In this document: one piece after another, positions 1 through 6,893 of the stretch
Layout of the letters: each line of letters opens with the position of its first letter
How positions within the stretch are numbered: the first letter of the stretch is position 1
Source: Minisyncoccota bacterium
GTDB taxonomy: Bacteria; Patescibacteriota; Minisyncoccia; Phycocordibacterales; UBA1006
Assembly (NCBI GenBank): GCA_021734445.1
Contig: JAIPIY010000006.1
Span: forward strand, 1-36,355
Length of the DNA: 36,355 bases
Direction of reading: 5' to 3'
Notes under the pieces: model-generated
Seen by the model: only the letters and a program-made list of their open reading frames with translations
What the model was told of the DNA's origin: nothing
Databases searched by the model: none
Made by a program: the position numbers and the translations under genes

Positions 1-260
1 AAATTGACACACTTTTTACAGAACTTATCGAAGCAATTTCTGTTGCAACCTTTTTGGACAAAACAGAAAAACAACCCTGGGTTCGTCTTGCAATACGAAA
101 AAATGACACCATAAAAGTCTTTCTTATGATTCTTTGGGAGACGAAGTCTCTTGATGATAAAAAATATATTGGACTTTCAGAAAAACTTGAAGAAGTTGGA
201 AAAATGCTTGGCGGTTGGAATGGACAACTAACAAAGTCTCTGGAAAAGAAATCACCGTAA
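1..260 (+). CDS. DGR accessory protein, Avd / four-helix-bundle family (5' truncated by window edge)
   Basis: The reading frame is open from base 3 to the TAA at 258-260, so only the C-terminal ~85 residues are present and the start lies outside the window. The visible part is helical and ends in a block resembling the bAvd/four-helix-bundle family: 'WETKSLDDKKYIGLSEKL' followed by 'EVGKMLGGWNGQL'. In DGRs, Avd is a basic helical-bundle protein that binds the reverse transcriptase and template RNA and is needed for mutagenic cDNA synthesis. The adjacent TR/VR pair supports that role over the related 23S rRNA intervening-sequence proteins. It is transcribed towards the TR, opposite to the TR and target gene. 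The TTG at 54 is internal, not the start. Confidence 0.8.
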   Translation, partial: IDTLFTELIEAISVATFLDKTEKQPWVRLAIRKNDTIKVFLMILWETKSLDDKKYIGLSEKLEEVGKMLGGWNGQLTKSLEKKSP

Positions 261-261
261 A

Positions 262-287
262 CAAAACTCTCCCTTAATAAGGGAGAG
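262..287 (-). terminator. Intrinsic terminator downstream of the DGR template repeat
   Basis: A near-perfect inverted repeat (267-275 with 279-287, 3-base loop) is followed on the minus strand by a T-rich run (TTTTG, 266-262). It lies just downstream of the TR in the TR reading direction, so it could end a discrete template RNA. On the plus strand no T run follows, so it is a poor terminator for the avd gene. Confidence 0.65.
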
Positions 288-299
288 AAATGAAGAGAG

Positions 300-430
300 T
301 TTCGGACAGAAAAGATGAAACGGTTGTTGGCATTCCACTTGTTGTCGGGATTACCCCAGTAGTCGTTCAGTTCCAGCCCACCGCCATCGGCACTCAGGTT
401 GAACAACCTTGGCTTGCCAGCGGTAGAATT
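300..430 (-). repeat. DGR template repeat (TR)
   Basis: This 131-base segment aligns without gaps to 759-889. All 19 mismatches fall on adenines of this copy when read on the minus strand (13 A to G, 4 A to T, 2 A to C); the other 112 positions, including 15 of its 34 adenines, are identical. Read in the VR frame it would encode a lectin-fold C-terminus with AAY/AAG-type codons at the variable positions (N, N, Y, N, D, N, K, N, N, N), but it lies in no gene here. Such adenine-rich codons allow many amino acids without creating stops. It should be transcribed as a template RNA and reverse transcribed into the target gene. Confidence 0.93.
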
Positions 431-754
431 GTGCAAGATGCCATCTGTGACACCATCCTTTCAGTGTAATATTACAAAGAAATAGATTGAATAGTATGTG
501 GTATATACAATACGCCAGTACCTCGCACCAAGTATCTTCATTTTTTATGAAGTGTCTACATACACCACGCTATATGAAATAGTAATCGCATATATTCTGA
601 ATGTATGGATACTGGATTCGGGAGCATACAACCTTGATCGTACACATATTCCCCTACTACCAACCACAGTATACAAGATTATACATTGCTGTAAAACAAA
701 CAAAGGTCAAAGTTCAAAGTGGCCAAAAAGTATTAAGTGATAAATTCCAAAGCA
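431..754. other. Gene-free spacer between TR and target gene
   Basis: I see no convincing gene here; the short open frames have no recognisable protein and odd composition. It should hold the promoter of the template RNA. Minus-strand candidates are TATAAT at 678-683 (a TTGACC at 705-710 is 21 bases away, too far) and TATACT at 668-673 with a weak -35. Either would give a template RNA leader of about 230 bases. There is a cluster of imperfect CTTTG repeats around 695-725 just past the target gene. Confidence 0.4.
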
Positions 755-2884
755 CTACTTGCGGACAGAAAAGACGAAACGGTCGTCGGCATCCCACATG
801 ATGCCGGGACTACCCCAGCAGTCGCCCAGTACCAGCCCACCGCCATCGGCACTCAGGCGGAACAACCTTGGCCCGCCAGCGGCAGAAATTGGCTTCATGT
901 GCATGATTCTCCATGAAGTATCCGTATCGGAAAGTCTTTTTGTTGGAGCAAAATCATGCGGAACAACATCAAGTCCGTATTCTTTTGCGCGGTCTTGTAT
1001 TCGTTGGTATGTTACACTATTTGGGAAACCAAGATCTGCGACTGATACGGTGACACTGGTAATTTCTGTCCCAGCAGGAGATGTTTCAAATTCAGATGAA
1101 TTAAGCATTTCTTTTGTATTGCCCCATAATTTTAGATCATTATCCGTAAGCAGGTTTGCAAGCTCGGAACCTGTTTTGCCTCCGATGGTTATTTTTTCTT
1201 TTCGGATAATGCCTTCAGGAAAACTTGTTGCAATATGTTCTAATTGTGACAGTTTGAAAATATCTTTGAAAAGTGGTCCAACATAAACTTTAGTGTTTTC
1301 ATGCACTTGCTGTGGAGTACACGCAAGTTGATCAGGTGTGCAATCAAATACCGCATATATGTCTTGTTCTGTATTTCGCTTTTCTCTGACTTCTTTAACT
1401 CGAGGATCTGGATCATAACCAAAGCTTTCGACCTTGCGATCAATTTCATACAAAAACATTAATTCATTTTTGCTTAGTTGTGGATCAAGATATGCTTTTT
1501 CTTTTGTTTCTTTGTCTACACGAAATGATTTTGCATATATTTCGGTCATGAGTCGCATATCATGATCTGCTCGTTCGTATTTTTCTGCACCAGGCAGGTC
1601 TTGGTATTGTTCTTTTGCAATATCTATCAATTCTGGTTCAAGTTCTTGACGAGTGTTTACCCCGCGGATTTCCCCGATTTTGCCATCTTCCATACGAATA
1701 GCAACCCGTGGTTCAGTATTGATACCGTCTTTGTTTTTTGTGTAATAGACATAGAAATCCCCATTTTCAATTTGTCCTTTTGCTGAACCTTCGGCGGTAC
1801 ACCAACCTGTTCCTTTTCCTTGAAGCGATTTCTCAAGGACTGTATAGTCGCTTCCTTGGTCATATTTTACCCATTCACCTTCGATAGATTCACGATTCAG
1901 CGCACCTGCGGTTTCCACTTGCGCAAAGGCATACAGTTTAGCGAAATCTGTTGTATGAAGCCTCTGCTCAAATTCTTTTTCCAGGTCTTGTTTTCGAGAT
2001 TCTTCCAACGGGTATTCATTGATGAAATTATGAGTCAATTCATTTTTATGTGTTTGCAGGTATTCACTTCGTCTTTTATTACGAAGATTTTTTAATGCAC
2101 CTTGGCGGGCAAGTTCAAAGAATTCTGGTTTTGCTTTTTCTTTTATTTTTTGTTCGGTTTCTGGGTCGAGAGTTGTGTCTTTTATAATATTATCTTCTAC
2201 ATCTTGTGGAATAGTTACGGCATCAATGTTCATTTGTAATTCCAAAGATTTTCGTACGAATCCAAGTGATTCTGAATTTAATTCCGGAAATGGAGCAATG
2301 GTATCCGTGGTTCGTGCAGAATACGAGGGACCTTTGATGATAATAGGATTACCGTCTTTGTCTATATCATTTGTTTTAACATCGTGTCGATTAAATTGCC
2401 CCATTTCTTTGAGACCACGTACGGTGTAATATTTAAACCACATAGGATAGTCATCTGACGTACGCAAATAATGTAACCATGATGACAAGGTTTGTTTTTG
2501 AATTTCGTATTTTTCTTTGATTGCGTTTTGATATTTTTCTAGAATTTCTGTATCAGAAAGGTTCATGTTTTCAACTGCTGATCCGTGACCACGCTCGATG
2601 GCAATTCTTTTTTCTGATTCATACAAATCTTTGGCAAGTTTCACGACTAATTCTTTGTCATGCATATCAAGTACAAAATCTCTCATGATCATCTTTTCTA
2701 GCAAATCCGCACCGGTTTTCCCGCCAGGTCGTTCTGTGTTCATAACACGCTCGATACGATCAAGATATGCTTGCACAGGCGAAACACCCTCTTTTGTTTC
2801 AAGAGTTTGAGCGCGAGAGACTTCTTTACTGCCTCCAAGAGTTTGATATTTATTATGAAGAAATTCTGGACCACCTATATTCAT
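755..2884 (-). CDS. DGR target (variable) protein with C-terminal C-type-lectin-like domain
   Basis: The protein has 709 residues and no signal peptide or membrane segment. Residues 1-345 are largely charged and helical. Around 359-410 there is a conserved-looking core with Trp361-Cys362 ('TGWCTAEGSAKG') and a beta-rich stretch ('GDFYVYYTKNKDG', 'PRVAIRMEDGKIGEIRG'). It faintly recalls the WC-containing core of PcfJ-like proteins, but I cannot name the family. Residues ~604-709 match the CLec fold of DGR targets: 'LGFPNSVTYQRIQDRAKEYGL', then 'RLFRLSADGGGL', then a 'RFVFSVRK' ending. The last ~44 residues are encoded by the VR. It lies 15 bases after nth on the same strand. A -10-like TATACT (2894-2899) sits 9 bases before the ATG. 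The ligand is unknown; the lack of export signals suggests a cytoplasmic target, or export by an unseen route. Confidence 0.88.
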   Translation of the reverse strand: MNIGGPEFLHNKYQTLGGSKEVSRAQTLETKEGVSPVQAYLDRIERVMNTERPGGKTGADLLEKMIMRDFVLDMHDKELVVKLAKDLYESEKRIAIERGHGSAVENMNLSDTEILEKYQNAIKEKYEIQKQTLSSWLHYLRTSDDYPMWFKYYTVRGLKEMGQFNRHDVKTNDIDKDGNPIIIKGPSYSARTTDTIAPFPELNSESLGFVRKSLELQMNIDAVTIPQDVEDNIIKDTTLDPETEQKIKEKAKPEFFELARQGALKNLRNKRRSEYLQTHKNELTHNFINEYPLEESRKQDLEKEFEQRLHTTDFAKLYAFAQVETAGALNRESIEGEWVKYDQGSDYTVLEKSLQGKGTGWCTAEGSAKGQIENGDFYVYYTKNKDGINTEPRVAIRMEDGKIGEIRGVNTRQELEPELIDIAKEQYQDLPGAEKYERADHDMRLMTEIYAKSFRVDKETKEKAYLDPQLSKNELMFLYEIDRKVESFGYDPDPRVKEVREKRNTEQDIYAVFDCTPDQLACTPQQVHENTKVYVGPLFKDIFKLSQLEHIATSFPEGIIRKEKITIGGKTGSELANLLTDNDLKLWGNTKEMLNSSEFETSPAGTEITSVTVSVADLGFPNSVTYQRIQDRAKEYGLDVVPHDFAPTKRLSDTDTSWRIMHMKPISAAGGPRLFRLSADGGGLVLGDCWGSPGIMWDADDRFVFSVRK
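759..889 (-). repeat. DGR variable repeat (VR)
   Basis: This is the mutated copy of the TR at 300-430, forming the 3' end of the target gene up to its stop codon (755-757). Thirteen amino acids differ from the TR-encoded version: K to G, N to R, E to V, N to G, Y to C, N to S, D to G, N to I, K to M, three N to D, and I to V. Conserved scaffold residues (LSADGGG, W, P, RF, FSVR) are untouched. No long GC-only homing-initiation stretch separates the last variable base from the stop. The repeat pair is clearly more G+C rich than its surroundings. Confidence 0.93.
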
Positions 2885-2899
2885 ATATTGTATAGTATA

Positions 2900-3562
2900 T
2901 CACACCCTAAAAATCTCTCCAGCGGGTGGGTATATTTTTATCAAAGGATCTTTCGATGTGTCATATTTCCGCGCTGGCGCTATTTGGCGACCATATTGAA
3001 TCATGAGATTTGAAACAAGAAACCAGTCTTTTTTATCAAATAATTGCATTAAATCTTTTTCAATTTTCTCAGGAGTTTTTTCATCAGTCAAATTATAACG
3101 AAAGGCAAAACGTTTAACATGTGTATCAACGGCAATTCCCTCTGTTTTACCAAATGCATTTCCTAATACCACATTAGCTGTTTTGCGCGCGACGCCTGGC
3201 AACGTAATTAATTCCTGCATCGTCTCTGGAATAACGCTATTAAATTCTGTGATTACTATATTTGCTGCAGCAATAATATTTTTTGTCTTTGCGCGAAAGA
3301 AATTTATTGATGCAATATCTTGTTCAAAATCTTGTTGCGATACCTGGGCGTAATCAGTAATCTTTTTATATTTTTTAAATAGCTTCTCGGTCACTATATT
3401 TACCCTCTTGTCGGTACATTGTGCAGATAAAATAACCGCAACCAACAATTCCCATGGATTTTTCCAATGGGTCAATTCCGTCAGTGCGTGTTCCTGTTTG
3501 GGAAATAGTTTTTTTAATGCACGAAAAAGATCCCGCGCACGTTTTTTGCGAACTTCATACAT
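2900..3562 (-). CDS. nth: Endonuclease III (base-excision repair DNA glycosylase/AP lyase), cluster-less form
   Basis: Nth removes oxidised pyrimidines from DNA and nicks the abasic site. The frame opens at 3583 (227 residues, 17-base overlap with rsmE); an ATG at 3562 (220 residues) avoids the overlap and is preferred. In 227-residue numbering, the helix-hairpin-helix is at 128-141 ('LPGVARKTANVVLG') with catalytic Lys134, and the catalytic Asp153 lies in 'VDTHVKR'. The N-terminal 'ILSAQCTD' is typical. The C-terminus, where most homologues carry four cysteines for a [4Fe-4S] cluster, reads 'GRQIAPARKYD' and has no cysteine, so the cluster is absent. Last gene of the trhO-nth operon. Confidence 0.93.
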   Translation of the reverse strand: MYEVRKKRARDLFRALKKLFPKQEHALTELTHWKNPWELLVAVILSAQCTDKRVNIVTEKLFKKYKKITDYAQVSQQDFEQDIASINFFRAKTKNIIAAANIVITEFNSVIPETMQELITLPGVARKTANVVLGNAFGKTEGIAVDTHVKRFAFRYNLTDEKTPEKIEKDLMQLFDKKDWFLVSNLMIQYGRQIAPARKYDTSKDPLIKIYPPAGEIFRV

Positions 3563-3566
3563 GGTA

Positions 3567-4292
3567 TTAGGTCGAGATTTCATGATTTACTGCCATAAAA
3601 GACATTACCACAGCAGCGGTTTCCGCACGCAAAACACGAGGTCCTAATGAAACCGTAGTCCAGCCCAATGTTTGGATATCTTGTAATTCCTGGTCAGACC
3701 AACCCCCTTCTGGGCCAATACAAATATATATTGATTCCGAAGAGCCTTTTTTCATCTGTGAAGATATTTTCATTTCTTCACCTGTTTCATCACACACATA
3801 TACCTGAGATTTTTTATGCACAGAAAGATTTTGAAATGCTTTGAAATCTATTGGTTCATGAATAATAGGCACAATTCCCCTACCCGATTGTTCGGAAGCT
3901 TCTTGGGCGATGATATGCAGACGATCCGTTCGCAGATTCATCTTTATCGTGTGATCGGTAATCAATGGATAAATTTCTGAAATCCCCGCTTCGGTTGCTT
4001 TTTGTACTACCATTTCAAAATTATCTTTTTTTAAAACTGCACAAGCTAATATAACTTTTTTGAATGCTTCCCGGCCTGTTTTTTGCATATGATGAATGGC
4101 AACAATAATATTGTTTTGTGTGATACCCTGAATCTCACCTATAGCTTCGTTATCTCTTCCATCACACAACACAACCCGATCACCCCGCTTATAGCGAAAT
4201 ACATTTTTCATCTGATGCACCACAGCAGTATCTTCAATACAAATTTGTTGTGCCGTAATATCAAATGGTAAGAAAAATCTATGCAATCTCAT
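3567..4292 (-). CDS. rsmE: 16S rRNA m3U1498 methyltransferase
   Basis: RsmE methylates N3 of U1498 in helix 44 of 16S rRNA, using S-adenosylmethionine bound in a knotted SPOUT fold. The N-terminal PUA-like part starts 'MRLHRFFLP' and contains 'HQMKNVFRYKRGD'. The C-terminal knot carries 'IGPEGGWSDQEL' and 'SLGPRVLRAETA', both diagnostic. The frame is open up to 4328, but the ATG at 4292 gives the family's standard N-terminus and falls 4 bases after the upstream stop. About 241 residues, normal for the family. Fifth gene of the trhO-nth operon. Confidence 0.95.
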   Translation of the reverse strand: MRLHRFFLPFDITAQQICIEDTAVVHQMKNVFRYKRGDRVVLCDGRDNEAIGEIQGITQNNIIVAIHHMQKTGREAFKKVILACAVLKKDNFEMVVQKATEAGISEIYPLITDHTIKMNLRTDRLHIIAQEASEQSGRGIVPIIHEPIDFKAFQNLSVHKKSQVYVCDETGEEMKISSQMKKGSSESIYICIGPEGGWSDQELQDIQTLGWTTVSLGPRVLRAETAAVVMSFMAVNHEIST

Positions 4293-4296
4293 ATAA

Positions 4297-5280
4297 TTAT
4301 TCTGTATCTGTTTCGTCTTGTATTTCACCGACTAATTCTTCTAAAATATTTTCCATAGTTACCAACCCCAATACATGTTCTGGTTCACCTTTTTTGGTAA
4401 CAAGCATCATATGATTTTGTGTATGTCGCATACGTTTAAAAACCCTACGAATAGAAAGGTCTTCTGGAATCCTTTCTATCTCAGTTACATATTGTGAAAC
4501 AAGAGTGTCTCGTTCGTCTGAATTTAATACTTTCATTATTGTATTTACGTGTATGTACCCAATAATATTTGATTCTTCGTTGATATACACGGGATATCTA
4601 GAATGTTCTGTGTGCGATACATAATATGCAATATTATCAACAGGAACATCACCATTAATAAACGAGATATCCTGGAATGGAGTCATAATAGAGCCCAAAA
4701 CCATATCATCAAAACGAAAGACATTTTCAATAAGCTCATGCTCATCATGATGAATTTCTCCAGATTCAGCACTCATTTTTGACATAATACGCACCTCGTT
4801 TTCAGTAACCAAAGACATCGTATTTGCCTTTGTTATTTTTTGAAGAAATTTATTCAAAGACACCAATATACTACTGATAGGATACACCAAAATAGTAAGA
4901 CCATATAATATGGGTGCCATGTATTTTGTAAATGTTTTATTATGCGAAAAAGCAAAAGATTTTGGCATAATTTCACCAAATATTAAAATTGCAATAGTAG
5001 TTAATCCTGTTGCAATACCTATCCCCATGGAACCAAAATAATTTGCAGATAATAATGTAGCATAAGAAGCAATGATAATATTCACAACATTATTACCAAT
5101 CAAAATAGTAGTAAGTAATCGATCTGGTTCATTCTTCAATTTTTGAATTAATTTTGCATTCTTGTATTTTTTCTCGACCATATCCTGTATCGTGCTTTGA
5201 TGCAGACTAAAAAAGGCTGTTTCTGCGCCAGAAAAAAATGCCGAACCCAAAAGAAGTAATGTAAAGAAAATAATTTCCAT
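4297..5280 (-). CDS. CNNM/HlyC-CorC family membrane protein (DUF21 + CBS pair)
   Basis: The protein has 327 residues. The N-terminal ~150 form a DUF21/CNNM transmembrane module ('FFSGAETAFFSL', 'ILIGNNVVNI', 'FGEIMPKSFA'). This is followed by a cytoplasmic CBS-domain pair ('IMTPFQDISFINGD', 'SRYPVYINEESNIIGYIHV', 'MMLVTKKGEPEHVLGLVTMENILEELVGEI'). Relatives are linked to Mg2+/Co2+ efflux or transport; the CBS pair usually senses nucleotides. The C-terminal CorC_HlyC domain of full-length members is missing: the protein stops just after the second CBS motif. It sits 2 bases after the upstream membrane gene. The ion specificity cannot be read from sequence. Confidence 0.88.
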   Translation of the reverse strand: MEIIFFTLLLLGSAFFSGAETAFFSLHQSTIQDMVEKKYKNAKLIQKLKNEPDRLLTTILIGNNVVNIIIASYATLLSANYFGSMGIGIATGLTTIAILIFGEIMPKSFAFSHNKTFTKYMAPILYGLTILVYPISSILVSLNKFLQKITKANTMSLVTENEVRIMSKMSAESGEIHHDEHELIENVFRFDDMVLGSIMTPFQDISFINGDVPVDNIAYYVSHTEHSRYPVYINEESNIIGYIHVNTIMKVLNSDERDTLVSQYVTEIERIPEDLSIRRVFKRMRHTQNHMMLVTKKGEPEHVLGLVTMENILEELVGEIQDETDTE

Positions 5281-5282
5281 AA

Positions 5283-5651
5283 TTAGATTTCTTCTTCAAT
5301 AACTACATCTTTTTTAATTTGTATGGTTTCACTATCTCGAGACGGCATAATAATATCTTGAAATCTTTTTAATAACTTCACAACAAAAAATATCCAAAAT
5401 CCAACACAAACAAAAATAAATGCCAGTACATAAAAAACAAAACGTGCCAACCCCGAAGGATCACCCAATACATCAGTGAATCCAAATAAAAAAACGAGAG
5501 CCAATAAACCTATTACCATAACTAAAGAAACAATACTGTAAACTACTATGGTTTTTTTAATTTCATCACGTGCAAAACCAGCAGGATTTTGTGCTATTTC
5601 TTTAGTATCTTGTATTGTTTTACGTATATTTAAAATGCGAAAAATAATCAT
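5283..5651 (-). CDS. Hypothetical two-helix membrane protein
   Basis: I do not recognise this 122-residue protein. It has a cytoplasmic-looking N-terminal ~35 residues, two hydrophobic segments (roughly 36-58 and 68-92) with a short Gly/Asp loop between, and a charged tail ending 'VIEEEI'. It lies 3 bases from both neighbours, between a small membrane gene and the CBS-domain protein. That spacing makes it a genuine operon member and hints at a shared membrane role, but nothing more can be inferred. Confidence 0.7.
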   Translation of the reverse strand: MIIFRILNIRKTIQDTKEIAQNPAGFARDEIKKTIVVYSIVSLVMVIGLLALVFLFGFTDVLGDPSGLARFVFYVLAFIFVCVGFWIFFVVKLLKRFQDIIMPSRDSETIQIKKDVVIEEEI

Positions 5652-5654
5652 ATG

Positions 5655-5870
5655 CTATATGTTCCAAAAATAATCTAACTGCAACAAGAACCCAATAGTG
5701 ACAAAAGTCATACCAATAATACACAAATAATGTTCATGTTTCATTTCTAAAAATACCTTTTCATCAACTTTGTGCTCTTTTCGAAATCGATAATTTACTT
5801 TTAATGCAGCATACGCGATTAACAGTGTTCCAATAGTTTCCATGGCTTTGCCAATAAAGATAATAGTCAT
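5655..5870 (-). CDS. Hypothetical small membrane protein
   Basis: Seventy-one residues with two hydrophobic segments (about 1-20 and 48-65) around a charged, His/Lys/Glu-rich middle ('RFRKEHKVDEKVFLEMKHEH'). No family recognised. It starts 7 bases after trhO ends and stops 3 bases before the next gene, so it is almost certainly co-transcribed. Start ATG at 5870. Confidence 0.65.
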   Translation of the reverse strand: MTIIFIGKAMETIGTLLIAYAALKVNYRFRKEHKVDEKVFLEMKHEHYLCIIGMTFVTIGFLLQLDYFWNI

Positions 5871-5877
5871 ACAATTA

Positions 5878-6813
5878 TTACGAAGAAATTGATTGAGGTG
5901 TCATTTGTAAAATCACCTTTTCACATTCAGGAGAACAACATGGGACATAATCTGTCTTTTTCAAACAAGATTCACAAGAAAGATAATGAATATGACAGGT
6001 TGGATCTGCACAGTCCACGTACATTTCAGTTGGTTCTGCACAGTGCTTGCAACGACCCATAATTTCATGTTTTCCATTATCAAAATCCATAGCTACACGA
6101 CCATCAAACGTGTATAGCGAACCCTTCCAATGACCTTTTGGATATTTTTCCATATAGGAAACAATACCTCCATCTAATTGATAGACATCTTTAAAACCCT
6201 TTTTTACTAAATATCCAGATGCCTTTTCGCAACGCACACCACCGGTACACACAGTAACAATTTTTTTATCTTTAAGATTTTCAAATTCTTTTACCAAATG
6301 AGGTAATTCACGAAATGCTTTCATAGATGGCATCACCGATTTATCAAAATGACCAATAGTGTGTTCATAGTCATTTCGCATATCAATGATCACAAAATCA
6401 TTTTGTTTTTCAAACCATTCATGAAGACCATCTGGTGTAACACGTTTACCCGTTAATTCGTTGGGATCAAAATCTTCTTCACCCAGCTTCAAAGAAACTA
6501 ATTCTGGTCGAATTTTAATAGATAATCGCGGAAAAGCATTTCCTGTACCAAAAGACATTTTCAAATGTGTATCTGCAAACCGCGGGTCAGCAGTAAATTG
6601 CGTCCAGTATTCTTCTACAGATTTTCGTGACCCTTCGATGGTTGCATTAATTCCCTCTTTTGCAATAATGATACGCCCTGTTAATTTTAATCGAGTACAT
6701 AAACCACGTTGCCAATCTGCAACTTGTTGTGTATTTTCGATGGTAACATATTTATAAAACAACAATATCCTATAGCGTTTATTGATTTGTCTATTTTCTG
6801 GCTTTACCTTCAT
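5878..6813 (-). CDS. trhO: tRNA uridine-34 5-hydroxylase, rhodanese family
   Basis: TrhO (YceA) uses oxygen to hydroxylate C5 of U34 in certain tRNA anticodons. From the ATG at 6813 it is 312 residues. The N-terminal ferredoxin-like domain includes 'AKEGINATIEGS'. The rhodanese domain has the active loop Cys189-TGGVR-Cys195 and 'QLDGGIVSYMEKYP'. A Cys-rich C-terminal tail ('CKHC', 'CADPTCHIHYLSCESCLKK', 'CCSPEC') probably binds zinc, as in the family. The frame extends to a TTG at 6879, but that lies inside the terminator of the upstream gene. An ATG at 6825 is also possible. A TATGGT at 6821-6826 sits 7 bases before the chosen ATG. First gene of a six-gene operon. Confidence 0.92.
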   Translation of the reverse strand: MKVKPENRQINKRYRILLFYKYVTIENTQQVADWQRGLCTRLKLTGRIIIAKEGINATIEGSRKSVEEYWTQFTADPRFADTHLKMSFGTGNAFPRLSIKIRPELVSLKLGEEDFDPNELTGKRVTPDGLHEWFEKQNDFVIIDMRNDYEHTIGHFDKSVMPSMKAFRELPHLVKEFENLKDKKIVTVCTGGVRCEKASGYLVKKGFKDVYQLDGGIVSYMEKYPKGHWKGSLYTFDGRVAMDFDNGKHEIMGRCKHCAEPTEMYVDCADPTCHIHYLSCESCLKKTDYVPCCSPECEKVILQMTPQSISS

Positions 6814-6854
6814 ATATAACACCATACTACCATAATTAATCGAGAAAATAAATA

Positions 6855-6887
6855 ACCCCACGTCATCCAAAAAGGACAACGCGGGGT
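6855..6887 (-). terminator. Intrinsic terminator of the lytic transglycosylase gene
   Basis: A G+C-rich hairpin (ACCCC at one end, GGGGT at the other, with a few mismatches in the stem) is followed on the minus strand by TTATTTATTTT. It starts just past the stop of the transglycosylase gene and separates it from trhO. Confidence 0.8.
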
Positions 6888-6893
6888 CAATGA

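Noticed and set aside
498-740. Open frame of 80 codons (+) between TR and target gene
   Set aside because: No recognisable protein, composition like non-coding AT-rich DNA, and it lies where the template RNA promoter is expected.
759-1286. 175-codon open frame (+) opposite the DGR target
   Set aside because: Antisense shadow of the target gene and VR; its codon pattern mirrors the minus-strand gene, which has clear domain matches.
6814-6879. Longer trhO with TTG start at 6879
   Set aside because: The extension is encoded inside the upstream gene's terminator hairpin; the ATG at 6813 (or 6825) fits the family better.
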